From assembly GCF_002150765.1 (NCBI RefSeq), contig NZ_MUYM01000006.1, positions 77,430-141,429 on the forward strand: 64,000 nt of DNA, given 5' to 3'. The DNA is from Lentzea kentuckyensis (GTDB lineage: Bacteria > Actinomycetota > Actinomycetes > Mycobacteriales > Pseudonocardiaceae). A program made the translations under genes and the position numbers. The notes under the pieces are model-generated. The model made no database searches. It saw only the letters and a program-made list of their open reading frames with translations, and was not told where the DNA came from. Below are positions 28,201 to 36,544 of the stretch, in pieces; within the stretch, counting starts at the first letter, position 1, and each line of letters opens with the position of its first letter.

Positions 28201-28311
28201 GAGTGCCTTGGTCGCGGGTCTGGTTGCCTTGGCGGCAAGGCGGAGGAAGCCGTCTGATGTGCACACCGGTGGCTGGTTCTGATTTCGAAGGCGGCGGGAA
28301 CGACTGGACAT
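22213..28311 (-). CDS. giant P-loop ATPase, third gene of the E1 helicase operon
   Basis: 2032 residues, last of three minus-strand genes. The first ~1300 residues are mostly alpha-helical, with an acidic low-complexity stretch around 470-580 and coiled-coil-like segments near 1000-1100. An AAA/STAND-type ATPase follows: QEMFFGRRHELHQVIDDY, Walker A YGGRQLGKSALLQ near 1370, and Walker B LLLLLDECDMFF near 1460. A second region near 1750-1990 (LLLVVGTPAVGIDQVQLLL, RTVVALVDASS) has an NTPase-like flavour but no clear P-loop. The gap to the upstream gene is 62 bp. No nuclease or protease motif was found. Its likely job is an NTP-driven sensor or loader for the helicase. Confidence 0.75.
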   Translation of the reverse strand: MSSRSRRLRNQNQPPVCTSDGFLRLAAKATRPATKALLTAEAEVAAQLERLGDPVNDALEVIGPEEFTELVWRMPNPGRTEFLSALKIPGARRLATATATMGLNRVRARTPEQRLHDVRYFSTSALRGVSVAMERWLEDQDDDSLSKALVEDPSQINANRLVVVTHWYDTPALVAALRCGLNAGLALPTWSTEVVGSVIAACRELERVWLGLDECERTAVDSAGELSDSEEDTVAVLVDSGEPQSERAELLPVSLDDLVVAAEELEQALTAARQRAELFAHDLAQGRLPAFERIEPIHTLYAVVDRVKPLLRDKNAHLGFDTAKEPSDGENCGMLLDALGVAITAASAESGTRDELRRLIDVTGPEASLDVLDKVTTLTAELLHAHPWDEALRNRADGLIALLRLIDVVSAGDTSAAMECHGLAQQRLPGELAPILVMALMNQLTISNDAHQAPAQVDPPDHADLPVTPDDNMAVAVAEPPHPLLTKPGELLSSPQQSKPAAAESGDVVTPASAWRGAAQVPADALSPSVLDLEPRDGNEAPECRSDDENSADEQAAVSDDLVIGIPSEAQEDALASGAEERIASLLQAHEYGLAHHAASAAGSTATAKALLLFTLSEAVRSETGPTAIEFHNALDDLRVHSFDGDRPAQLLLLAATVRAALVTADPAAGEVVKDLSASLHELPAVSRLTDAIGTASARGVLSRSETLKALAPIAGADNDIQTAAAQAGRERTKPRTIRFARANQLVDSWWSPNGLIGALLETAASDRREQVDVVAAQLRKLLKREHLARQLRSDDEELRGTSGRPLEGSARRRLLDHATESLEVVGSWVDAVRSEASAEGEGVPIPSKLAELRTAVRREFVPAKAELSTLMNAETVLAGSAGACLASLTRSVQLLDGKSLIGTEPDPVVVLNRDLLRSSSLRMDSKLVPLDDITVDHIVTAVANSWVNAFDDRLAQEDYVAARTVVDVIADDGTDADPVKVEEMSNRLEQGITRSRQDLRALRQDISSQVNKAARLGQLGTTEYAQVIAALEAAQVERHDLGTVRRQLTGIAEDLPRFAEEAKAALWSRVQQELNTAAGRVADNAAETIKSCIDAGDLATAEEYLLNALAGGEPPTAEVSGHRAAFLAVARSFGTGVDDDIVQAAERGGSARGLEFGHLSDAARTAAEEGLRQWVGMKTARDRRNFRMKSVFASALRLAGIEFTGERQPYKLTFAPNRKWLELTGFKRMPQALMPAFGSRTDDKLKIMMCWGVQDAQTLLTWIAQDATTDPILITLFGTMTVDQRNLLAKACADQPDRAIMVLDDAAIAYLATTGGGQFPTTERILLPFAATNPYHPHAIGNVPQEMFFGRRHELHQVIDDYGTSLLYGGRQLGKSALLQAAARQFELVPERVAVYLSLPVGFGSTDQVDDLWSMIADKLDQRGIVPLQRRRRDSAQFVEAAVTAWLDANPSRRLLLLLDECDMFFDADAKTGFRHTTRLRELMNTTKRRFKPVFAGLHQVQRFAHLPNQPLAGAHFGDPIVIGPLSPDPAYRLMFTPMETLGITFESDELVHRVLAYCNYQPKLLQLVGDALVRESLSRRGTRGPDYLIRDEDLERVIGSDTVQRKVRETVQLTLELDSRYKLIALIVALDALDNGADHTMDTNTLRDACHEWWPDGFPHRGPDEFRSLLSEMSGLGVLSERNGRWRLRSSNVLRLLGTRETIEDELCGENWKDKVTRLSAEHVRRTLRDGSISPLTERQLATVIERSNRLLLVVGTPAVGIDQVQLLLDEEADRIGARFSIHKAGSPARFRKELTGGTAGDLHRVVVSDLSGTRLENATAALQQALDMMPGAGVTRTVVALVDASSSDLFTHSDAPDLAGFTDQVIAMRRLSADGLRSWAVSENEKVSRFSDAASQKLLMDATGGWPTLLDEAAQLVAVGRSARRVCELLTAGVTSGKYAVKLIEEVGMAGNPVAEAAFAKLVEYDGPVTTEEMVELLDEGGRTGSRLVELLRFLDVVEERSTDGRWMPEPVFASAWKAVRDNEAPTEQ

Positions 28312-28373
28312 GTGGGGCCGGCTTTCTCGTTAGCGGTGTTTGCCCGGTAGATCGGTGGTCGGCACCTGTGGAG

Positions 28374-30581
28374 TCATGTCAGCTGGATCCAGTAGGGCCC
28401 GGGATTGCTGCCGCGTGCGTGTCCTTTGACGAAGGTGCACCCGTCGGGGAGTTGTGCACTCGTACCGGGGCCGCGCAGCTTCCGGATGTACTGCGCGTAC
28501 GCCACCTGAGCCTCGTCGCTGGCCCGATACCCCGCGGGTAGGGCTCGCAGGCGCGGTACGACCCAGTGCTGTCTGATGCTGCTCTGCAAGGCGGCCCGCT
28601 GCTGCCGCTCGACTTGCTGCTGTGCCTGGCGTTGAGCGATCGGGCCGGGCCACCACACGAAGGTGTCGGGCGCGTCTCCGCCCGGTTCACAGGAGAGCTT
28701 CCCCTTGTCGACCAGTTCTTCGCAGGTATGGATGACCTCCCACAACAACACGGGGTTCACCAGGTCGTCGCCGAACAGGCTGGCGAGCAGCTGGGGACCT
28801 GTCAGCCTGCGGGAGCCGAACGCCCCTGTTACACCGTGACGGCGCAGCACCGCGACGATCAATCCGGGCAGTGGGTCGATCTGCTCATGCGGTGTGGATG
28901 GAGCTGCCTCCGCCGCACCGTCCTGGTCTTGTCCGACGGAACCGGTCAGGATGTGCAGGTCGGCTGCCCATCGGTACTCCGGTCCGAGTGCGAGCGGTTC
29001 GTCGAGCAAGATCGTCGTAACCGACACCCGCCGGGCTTCGGTTGCCATCGCTACCACGACCTTGATGCCGGCGTAGAAGGACAGCGGCCAGGCGATGCCG
29101 GTGAGCAGTCCTGGTGCGCGACCGACCCGGTGCACGCGTTCGTCCTCGGCCAAATCGTCGCCGTCGTGGTGCAGCTCCACGACGAGGATTCCCTCGGCCG
29201 GGATCGACTCGAGGCGCTCGGGCAGGGGGAGGGTGTCGCTGTCGATGTGGGTGGAGCGCAGCGCCACCGTGTAGACGGTGAGGCTGTTCGAGAGGTGGTC
29301 GACCTCTGCCGCGCAAGTGTCGTCTACTGGGGCTTCGAGTTCCGGTTCATCCACTGTCGGCGTTACGTCCGGCGGCTGCTCGGGAAGCAGACCGTGCCGG
29401 CCCAACCCGAGCGGCCGCAGCGGATCGACGTCGCCCAGGTTCGCGTGAATTGGTGCGGCTCGGCTCAGCCACACCCCGCCGGCCTGCCACGTGTCGTCCA
29501 CTCGGACGTGGCTCCCGTTCGGCAGCCGGCCGGTCCCGGTGGGCCCCACCAAGTCGGCGACGGCGAGGTTGGCGTGTACGACCGCCTCTGCCGCGCCGGT
29601 GAACTCGAGCGGATCAGCGGCGAAGTCATCGGGGTCGACGCGCCTGGCCGCGTCGACCCGTCCCGCGAGCAACGGCCAGATACCGGTGAAACGGGGGACG
29701 GCGGTGGGCCGGGTGACGGCGTGGACCAGCTCGTCGAGGTCTTTTCCGCCGAGAAGACCTCGATGGTCGTACCGCTCCCGGTAGCGATCGCTCGAGGTGG
29801 CGTATCCGGCCCAGCGACGCACGTCCGGCGCGTCGGTCAGCAGCGCGTCGATCGTGTTCAGCGCAGTTCTCAGCGCTACGGCCAACGTGTCGTCGTCCGA
29901 CTCCGTGAGCAAGTTGCCGAGCGGGCCGTGAGCCACCAACGGCTTGGCCGCGCCGAGCAGGTGAGCGGCGTACAAGGCGGTGTCGTCGAGAGCGCCGTGC
30001 CGCGCGTTCGGGTAGTGGACGTTCCCGGTCAGGTGCCCGCGTTCGTCGAACACCCCTCGGCGCCGAAGCCGCTGCAGTTCTCTTCGGTCGCCGGAGTTGA
30101 GGGACCCACCGAAGGCGTGCAGGTCGACAACCACCCGTTCCCGACGGCAGCCCTGTTCGTCGAACACGTCACGTGCTCCAGACAGGTGCGCCGGTAGCCA
30201 ACCGTCCGGGTCTGCCTCTTCCGCGCCGAACCTGGCGACCACTTCGCCCCACAACAGGTGCGCACCGCGTTCGATGCGGACAAACGTGCCCACCGGCAGC
30301 AGGGGCAACCGGCCGTTCCTCGCCTCCAGTGGTACGAACAGTTCCGGATCGAGGACCGCTGCGCGGTAGCCGTCGTTCTCGATATCGAACCCGAAATGCA
30401 GGGCGTTGAACGCCGTGCTGGTGTGCAGCGGGATTCCACGAACACGTGCCACCTGATCCAAGTAGGTGGAGATCCTGACGCGATCGGTGGCGGGCACCGC
30501 GTCGGGGCCTTGCAGCAGAGTGCCGGTGAACAACGGCTCGTCGTACAACGGCTGCCACACCGGTGCTTCCGTGATCGTCAT
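28374..30581 (-). CDS. unknown 735-residue protein, second gene of the E1 helicase operon
   Basis: I do not recognise this protein. The start at 30581 is set by an ATGA overlap with the helicase stop and GGGAG upstream; a longer frame reads back into the helicase gene. It is soluble with no signal or membrane segment. Visible segments include FNALHFGFDIENDGYRAAVL, VGTFVRIERGAHLLWGEVVA (SH3-like strands), ILVVELHHDGDDLAEDERVH, and a winged-helix-like region near 600-670 (PGLIVAVLRRHGVTGAFGSRRL). Gln/Arg-rich helices follow near 675. Translational coupling implies a fixed ratio with the helicase and a physical complex. It might be a specificity or bridging subunit. Confidence 0.7.
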   Translation of the reverse strand: MTITEAPVWQPLYDEPLFTGTLLQGPDAVPATDRVRISTYLDQVARVRGIPLHTSTAFNALHFGFDIENDGYRAAVLDPELFVPLEARNGRLPLLPVGTFVRIERGAHLLWGEVVARFGAEEADPDGWLPAHLSGARDVFDEQGCRRERVVVDLHAFGGSLNSGDRRELQRLRRRGVFDERGHLTGNVHYPNARHGALDDTALYAAHLLGAAKPLVAHGPLGNLLTESDDDTLAVALRTALNTIDALLTDAPDVRRWAGYATSSDRYRERYDHRGLLGGKDLDELVHAVTRPTAVPRFTGIWPLLAGRVDAARRVDPDDFAADPLEFTGAAEAVVHANLAVADLVGPTGTGRLPNGSHVRVDDTWQAGGVWLSRAAPIHANLGDVDPLRPLGLGRHGLLPEQPPDVTPTVDEPELEAPVDDTCAAEVDHLSNSLTVYTVALRSTHIDSDTLPLPERLESIPAEGILVVELHHDGDDLAEDERVHRVGRAPGLLTGIAWPLSFYAGIKVVVAMATEARRVSVTTILLDEPLALGPEYRWAADLHILTGSVGQDQDGAAEAAPSTPHEQIDPLPGLIVAVLRRHGVTGAFGSRRLTGPQLLASLFGDDLVNPVLLWEVIHTCEELVDKGKLSCEPGGDAPDTFVWWPGPIAQRQAQQQVERQQRAALQSSIRQHWVVPRLRALPAGYRASDEAQVAYAQYIRKLRGPGTSAQLPDGCTFVKGHARGSNPGPYWIQLT

Positions 30582-33500
30582 CCGCTCACTCCCATCCGGG
30601 CCGTTGGGGTGTGGGCAAGGTCCCGGTCGACGTGTCGTCGTAGTCGCCACACCCGCGCGTCGGCCAGCACCACCTCACCGTTGCTGCGCAACCGGATCAG
30701 CGCGTCCTCGACATGACCTGTCTTGATGCCGGGGTCGACGCCCCTGAGCCTGTGGTAGAGCAACTGCGGCCACAACGGCCGCACGCGTCCTGACTTGCTG
30801 GACAAGAACATGTCGTCACCGCGGAGGACCCGGTGCAGCATTCCAGCGGTCAGGCCGCGGAAGTTGTCCCACAGCAACGTCCGGACGTAGCGCTCGACAG
30901 CCTCGTGGTAGGGAGCACCGTCCCGGTTGGCGGACGGTCGCGGTCGTGGCGTGTTCAATGCGTTCAGCAGTGCGGGACGCAGGACGAGGTCTTCCGTGGT
31001 GCCCCAGCAACTCGAACAACGGCACGCCGAACTGCCGCAGGTTCCCTCTGGCAAGGACTGGTCAGGGCGGCCGAAGTAGTCGGCGAAACCCTGGTTGACG
31101 CACCGCGTTGTCTCGGAGTACCAGCCGCGCAGCGCGCGAACCTCTTCTCTGAGCCTTTGCCTCTGAGAGTTCATCCGGATGTCGAAATCAGGGGGCAGCG
31201 CGCCCTTGCCCCCACTCGTCTGGACCGACATGAGGGTCTGGGTGTTGCCCGCCTGAGAGATGTCAACGGCTCCCAGGTCGTGCATGGTCGCCAACAACGT
31301 CCACGTGCCGGCCGCGTCGCCGGAGAGATCCGCGTATCCGACGACCTGCGAGGTGAGCTGCTGGTGGAGTTCGACCACCCGGTGACGGCCGGGGTTGGTC
31401 ATGGCGAGCTTCTGAACGATTGCGAGGGGCGAGGCTAGAAGATCATCGCCGTAACGGACGGGATCGTCGATCGGCTTTAGCGTCACCGTCGCCGGGAAGT
31501 CCCCGCCGTCGTCCACGGCACCGGCCGCGGCGAGCACCGCTAGCGCCCTGACGACGGCTGTCCGGTAGTCCGCGATCGTCTCGGACTTCCGTGCTTCACG
31601 AGCGGGCAACAGTCCCGCAGCGAGCTCATCACCGATGACGGTGTCAACGACCAGGTCTGGATCGAGCACGCACTGGTCGCGAGCGGCGACCAGCACCGCG
31701 TTCCCGATGCGTCGCAGCGTCGACGTAGGCAGGCCCCGGGAGGCCATCCAGGACACTGTGCGGAACCCCTTGCCGGTGCCGAGTGCCAGCCCATGAGAGG
31801 GCGAGGTGATCGTGGCGGGCGGCTTCCCCGCCTGATCACGGCCCGCTCGACCGAGCTGTTGGTAGAGCCCCGCGAGGTCGGTGGGCGGGGACACGACGAA
31901 CACGCAGCGGATGTCCTTGCGGTTGACGCCGAGCCCGAACGCGCTGGTCGCCACGATGAGCAGCGGAACGAAATCTTCGTCGTCCCTCGTAGGCGCGTCG
32001 CGGAACTCGGTGAGCACTGCGGCCTTCTCCGCCTCGGGCATCCGGCCGTGGAACCTGCGCACCCGCTTGGTGCCGCCTTCGCCGATGAACTCGCGAAGGT
32101 GCGCGTACAGCGTGTCCACTTCACGGACGGTGAGGCAGTAGAAGATGGCGTGGTCCGTACAAGCCGCCGTCACCGCCTCGGCCAACCCGGCCACGGCGTT
32201 GGGGCCACCGGAGGGCATGACCCGTCGGTAGATGGCAAGTTCCGGGCGCAGCGGGTCTGCGGTGATCGTGGTCAGCGGTTCGCCCTCGGTCGGCTCCTCC
32301 GGTAGACCGAACAGTCCGCTGCGCAGACCTTGGCGTACTCCGCGGTTGGCCGTCGCGGTCACGGCGGTGATGCGAAGCCCGTGTGCGGTCCTCAACTCGC
32401 CTAGCAGCGTGGCTGCCCGTCGGAAGCTCGGCCTGAAGTCGTCTCCCCATTGGACGAACGTGTGGGCCTCGTCGATCGCGACGCGCCGCAGGTTTCCCCT
32501 CTCGGCCGCTTCGCGCAACAAGTCCTGGAAACGACGGTTCGCCAGGCGCTCCGGGGAGATGTAGATCAGTCTGATGCCGTGGTCCCTGACCCCGGTGAGC
32601 TGCTCGGCGACCTCGGTCTTACCACGTCTGCTGTTCGACTCCGCCATAGGCCCGACCAGTGCTCGAACGGCGCCACCGACGGTGGCGTTGAGTTCGAGGG
32701 CTTGGTCGGCCATGAGCGCGACCAGCGGTGACACCACGACGGTGACACCGCTCATGGCGAGCGCGGGCAGTTGGAAGGTGTAAGACTTGCCGAACCCGGT
32801 GGGCAGGAGAGCGAGTACGTCGGAACTGGCGGCGACTGCGCGGATCACCTGCTCCTGTTGACTGCGCAGAACCATCGGTTCGTCGCCGGGGTGCAGACAC
32901 GTGGCGATCCTGGTGCATCGCTCGACGAGCAGGTCACCGAACGTTCCGTCGGCGCGCGCCGCGGCTTCGGCCGCCGGGGTGATGCGGGCGTCGAGGATCT
33001 TGCGGGTGGCGGGCAGGAGAGTCTGCTCGGCCAGTGCCGCCGGTGTGCACAACTCGTCGGCGCGCTGGGAGGTGATCTTCCCGCAGTCGGCGAGGAACCG
33101 CCAGATCCGTTCCCACCCGGCGGCCATGGTCACCAGGTTTCCTCCCGCGGCCTCGCCGGTGTCCGGATCGCTCGTGAGCAGCCCTGGATCGAGCGACTCG
33201 AGGAACACCTTCCGGTAGCTGCGTCGCAGCGCGGTGTTCCCCTCGAGCTTCCGGTCGCTGATGACGATGACGCCTCGGTGGCCAGCTGAACGGATGAGCC
33301 GGCCGACGGCCTGCCTCAGGTCCATCGCGGCCAACGGCAGGTAGTAGGACTCGCTGGCGATCCGGTCGGGGTCCGGGTGACCGCTGTCCGCGGCGCGGCG
33401 GGCGATGGCGGCGCGACGAGCCGCGACCACGGGATCGGCGAACGGCGCGAACGGGAGCTTGTTGATCCATACCAGGGACAGGCGGTTGGCGGGGAAGTCG

Positions 33501-36500
33501 ACGCCTTGCCACATGCCGCGGGTCGCCACGCAAAAACCCCCGGCCTCGGCGAAGGCATGCGCGGCGCGGGCATTGCCGAGGACAGGAGCAACGGCAACGG
33601 GCACATCAGGTGCTTCGGCAGGTAGCTCTGCTAGGAGGCTTTCGGCGATCGCGGATGCCGTACGGGTGGCCGTGGTCAGGACCAGAGCTCCGCCGGTGAA
33701 CGTCTCCGCCTCGTCGATTCCCAAAGGGCTCGGATCTCGACGGATGACCTCGCGGGCGTAACCGGCGAGTTGGTGGGCCACCGTGCGGACGGCACCCTCG
33801 GCCTGTTCAGCCCAGCTGGGGAAGTCGGTCAGACAGAGCAGGCGAGCCTGCTCGGCGAGGTCGAACGGTCCAGGCAGGCAGTGGGCGTCCACATCGGTGT
33901 CGAGGGCGAGCCTGCTGCGGATGTAGTCCCATCGGCCAGAGACCCGCAGGGTCGCCGAGACGTAGAAGATGCGGGCGAAGCGCTCCTTGGCCGACTGCCA
34001 CTGCCGGTCACGGGACAGTTCGATGGGTGAGGACGTCACCGTGAAGGCGTACCGACGAGCCGAAACGCTCAAGCCCTGCAGTTCGAGTTCGGTGGCGTAC
34101 ACGATCCGGTTCGACACCTCGCGCTGCGGGATGCTCCCTGACGCTTCTGGCTGGTCGTCCGCCCCGGTCTCGCCCAGATGCTCCTCCAGCGGGTCGAGTG
34201 GGACGTCCGGCTCGCCGCCCTGATCGCCGTCCAGGATGGTTGGCACGTCGGCAGGTAAGGCCCTTGCCCGGTCCAGGGTGAGGATTTCGTCGGCATCACT
34301 GAAGATCGTCTTCGCGGCGTCGCCCAGGTTCTCGACCCTGGTGGCCAATGACGCAGTCCGTTCACGTTCCCACCACGACGCGGCGCGCATTTCCGGTGAT
34401 CCGAGATGGCCGATCAGTCTTTGGTGGACCTGTCCTGCCATGGTGGCGAGCCTGCTGAAGCGGGACATCAGGTGGCGCGCGGGCGTGCTGCTGCCGAGAC
34501 CGCCGAACGGGCTCGCCAGCGTCGCGGTTCGGAGTCCCGGTTCGCCACCCACCGCGTCGAACACCGCCTGCGCTGCCTTGGGGATCACCTCGGTGTCGAG
34601 CAACCGCTCAAGATCGGCGATGTGCTCGCGAAGCAGTTCTGGGGTGTGGCGGTGGGTGCGGCTCCAATGAAGCAGTTCTGCTACGAGGTTCTCCATGGAC
34701 CGGTAGTCGACTTCGGCACTTGCCGCCCCGGTGGCGGCGTGCTCAAGAGAATGCGCCTCGTCAACGATGAGCAACGTGTCGTCAGCGAACACATCGGGGT
34801 TGCTCAGCAACAACGCGTGGTTGGCGATCACCAATCGGTGGTTGGCGAGCGCCTCTGCGACGGTGTCGGTCATGCGGGCCAGCGGCGAACCAGAGTGCGC
34901 TCCGTACTCGCCGTATTCCTGGCTCAGGTCACCCAGCCACATTCCGACCATGGACCCCGCTGTTGCCTCGATGTACTCGGCCAGGAAGGCCGGTAGGTCG
35001 ACCGGGTCGACACTGCGTGCCATCCACGCTTGGTACGCCGACGTAGCGCTGGTGAGTCGCCGAACCAAGTACACCAGGAGCTCGCGGTACTCAGGCTTGG
35101 CCACGAACCGGCTGCGCTCGGATTGCCTGCCGGTTCCGGAGTTGGAGGTGATCGCGTCGGTGACAGCAGCGACCAGCGATCGCATGGACAGGCGGTTTCG
35201 CCTTCCCTTGACCAAGTCGGTGATGCTGTCGAGACCGCTGACAGCGGGCATGAGGCGGGTGATGTCCGTCGCGAGCTGGAACTGGAGTTGCTTGGTGTAG
35301 GTGGCGAGAACCACGCGTCGAGAAGGAGAAGCGGCCAGCCAGTCCAGGGCTGTGGCGAGGATGGCGAAACTCTTGCCGGTCCCGGTCGGCGCTTCGCACA
35401 ACGCGTCGCGGCCGACCGCTACCTGATCCGCCAGCACCTCGGCCATGCGCTGCTGGGCCGGTCTCCGTTCAACGGCCCTGCCCGACCCGGCTTGTGCCAG
35501 TACGTGCGGATCAGTCCGACCCGCTTCGTCGAGCATGCCTTTGGGGATCGAGAACGTCGCTGGGGTTGCACGTCCTCGACGCAGGGGGGTGAACAGCCCT
35601 GAGCCGGCCAACGTCCCGGCGAGGACATTTGCCACAGCACCGTCGTCAGCTGCGGGTGGCCTGGAGGGCTCGTGAAGCAGCGAAGTCATCAAGGCCCAAG
35701 CAGGCGATCCGACGCCGATCCCGAGCACCAGGTCCCGCAGGGGCCCGTCCCAGGCAATGACGACTTCCGCGGCACGGCACAGCAGTCGGGAGGTCAGGGC
35801 GGCGTCGTCCCCAGCGTCGTGCCAACGCAAACCGGTTCGGTCCACACCGGTGGTTTCAGCGAGCTCGCCCAACCGGTGCGTCGACGCGAAGGGCCAGACG
35901 GCATGTGCTAAGTACAGCGCGTCCACGAGCCGGAGACCTCCCGGCGGAGGTTGGTCCACGCTCTTGGCCAAGTTCTCGAGCATCTCGAAGTCGGCGGCGA
36001 AACCGTTGTACGCGACGAGGGTGTCAGCACCCTCCGAGTACTCCCGCAGGTCCTGCAGCACCTGCGCGGCGGGCACCTTGCCCGACTCGTACCGGGCTCT
36101 GACGGAGGTGGACCGCAGGTGGTCCTCCCACTCCCCGTCCGGTAAGGCAACCCACGCGTCAAACCTCGGGGCGTCCTCGACCCAGGTCTGGTCGGCCGAC
36201 AACCGAACCGCGCCGATCTGGTAGATGCGACGATCCTTGCCGGATCCCTGAGAACTCGGCCGGACCACTGCTTCCACGTCGATGACGATCGCTCGGGGGA
36301 CAGCACGTTGTTCGACAGGCGCAGAGTCGAGGTGTGTGCGGTCCGCGGCGCGCGATGCGGACCGCAGGGTTCCGCCGTCATCCACCAGAAGCCCGATGTG
36401 GACGGCCGCAGTCACGATCTTCCGCAATCTTTGAACGGTCAGACCAGGCCAGGTGACGCGCGCTCGGGTGAGCAACTCGGCCTCGCCGCAAGGACCCTTG

Positions 36501-36544
36501 TCGGCGATCAAGTGCGCAACACGTTCTTCCCGAGAGTTGGTCAT
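30578..36544 (-). CDS. triple fusion: DEDDh exonuclease - DinG/XPD-like helicase - RecQ-like helicase
   Basis: 1988 residues, first gene of the operon. Exonuclease: IDVEA near 90, AYNGFAADFEML near 178 and HDAGDDAAL near 244 supply the D, E, D, H and D of a DEDDh 3'-5' exonuclease. Helicase 1: Walker A EAPTGTGKSF near 386, LIVDEAHSLEH near 593, QAVGRLIRS near 1078. The cysteines of the DinG iron-sulphur cluster are not seen (KGRRNRLSM where KGRxNYLC is usual). Helicase 2: PTGFGKSYTFQLPAL near 1250, IDEAHTFVQWGDDFRPSF near 1358, YQQLGRAGRDQ near 1566, and a Cys cluster CGSSACRCSSCWG near 1841 like the RecQ zinc site. All key residues look intact. Two helicase motors and a nuclease in one chain suggest DNA unwinding plus degradation. 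Confidence 0.88.
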   Translation of the reverse strand: MTNSREERVAHLIADKGPCGEAELLTRARVTWPGLTVQRLRKIVTAAVHIGLLVDDGGTLRSASRAADRTHLDSAPVEQRAVPRAIVIDVEAVVRPSSQGSGKDRRIYQIGAVRLSADQTWVEDAPRFDAWVALPDGEWEDHLRSTSVRARYESGKVPAAQVLQDLREYSEGADTLVAYNGFAADFEMLENLAKSVDQPPPGGLRLVDALYLAHAVWPFASTHRLGELAETTGVDRTGLRWHDAGDDAALTSRLLCRAAEVVIAWDGPLRDLVLGIGVGSPAWALMTSLLHEPSRPPAADDGAVANVLAGTLAGSGLFTPLRRGRATPATFSIPKGMLDEAGRTDPHVLAQAGSGRAVERRPAQQRMAEVLADQVAVGRDALCEAPTGTGKSFAILATALDWLAASPSRRVVLATYTKQLQFQLATDITRLMPAVSGLDSITDLVKGRRNRLSMRSLVAAVTDAITSNSGTGRQSERSRFVAKPEYRELLVYLVRRLTSATSAYQAWMARSVDPVDLPAFLAEYIEATAGSMVGMWLGDLSQEYGEYGAHSGSPLARMTDTVAEALANHRLVIANHALLLSNPDVFADDTLLIVDEAHSLEHAATGAASAEVDYRSMENLVAELLHWSRTHRHTPELLREHIADLERLLDTEVIPKAAQAVFDAVGGEPGLRTATLASPFGGLGSSTPARHLMSRFSRLATMAGQVHQRLIGHLGSPEMRAASWWERERTASLATRVENLGDAAKTIFSDADEILTLDRARALPADVPTILDGDQGGEPDVPLDPLEEHLGETGADDQPEASGSIPQREVSNRIVYATELELQGLSVSARRYAFTVTSSPIELSRDRQWQSAKERFARIFYVSATLRVSGRWDYIRSRLALDTDVDAHCLPGPFDLAEQARLLCLTDFPSWAEQAEGAVRTVAHQLAGYAREVIRRDPSPLGIDEAETFTGGALVLTTATRTASAIAESLLAELPAEAPDVPVAVAPVLGNARAAHAFAEAGGFCVATRGMWQGVDFPANRLSLVWINKLPFAPFADPVVAARRAAIARRAADSGHPDPDRIASESYYLPLAAMDLRQAVGRLIRSAGHRGVIVISDRKLEGNTALRRSYRKVFLESLDPGLLTSDPDTGEAAGGNLVTMAAGWERIWRFLADCGKITSQRADELCTPAALAEQTLLPATRKILDARITPAAEAAARADGTFGDLLVERCTRIATCLHPGDEPMVLRSQQEQVIRAVAASSDVLALLPTGFGKSYTFQLPALAMSGVTVVVSPLVALMADQALELNATVGGAVRALVGPMAESNSRRGKTEVAEQLTGVRDHGIRLIYISPERLANRRFQDLLREAAERGNLRRVAIDEAHTFVQWGDDFRPSFRRAATLLGELRTAHGLRITAVTATANRGVRQGLRSGLFGLPEEPTEGEPLTTITADPLRPELAIYRRVMPSGGPNAVAGLAEAVTAACTDHAIFYCLTVREVDTLYAHLREFIGEGGTKRVRRFHGRMPEAEKAAVLTEFRDAPTRDDEDFVPLLIVATSAFGLGVNRKDIRCVFVVSPPTDLAGLYQQLGRAGRDQAGKPPATITSPSHGLALGTGKGFRTVSWMASRGLPTSTLRRIGNAVLVAARDQCVLDPDLVVDTVIGDELAAGLLPAREARKSETIADYRTAVVRALAVLAAAGAVDDGGDFPATVTLKPIDDPVRYGDDLLASPLAIVQKLAMTNPGRHRVVELHQQLTSQVVGYADLSGDAAGTWTLLATMHDLGAVDISQAGNTQTLMSVQTSGGKGALPPDFDIRMNSQRQRLREEVRALRGWYSETTRCVNQGFADYFGRPDQSLPEGTCGSSACRCSSCWGTTEDLVLRPALLNALNTPRPRPSANRDGAPYHEAVERYVRTLLWDNFRGLTAGMLHRVLRGDDMFLSSKSGRVRPLWPQLLYHRLRGVDPGIKTGHVEDALIRLRSNGEVVLADARVWRLRRHVDRDLAHTPTARMGVSG

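Noticed and set aside
22213-36544. Assignment of the helicase operon to the Dpd, BREX or DISARM systems
   Set aside because: A RecQ-like helicase and large ATPase recall some of these, but no transglycosylase (DpdA), methylase, phosphatase (PglZ), or PLD/DUF1998 gene is present nearby.
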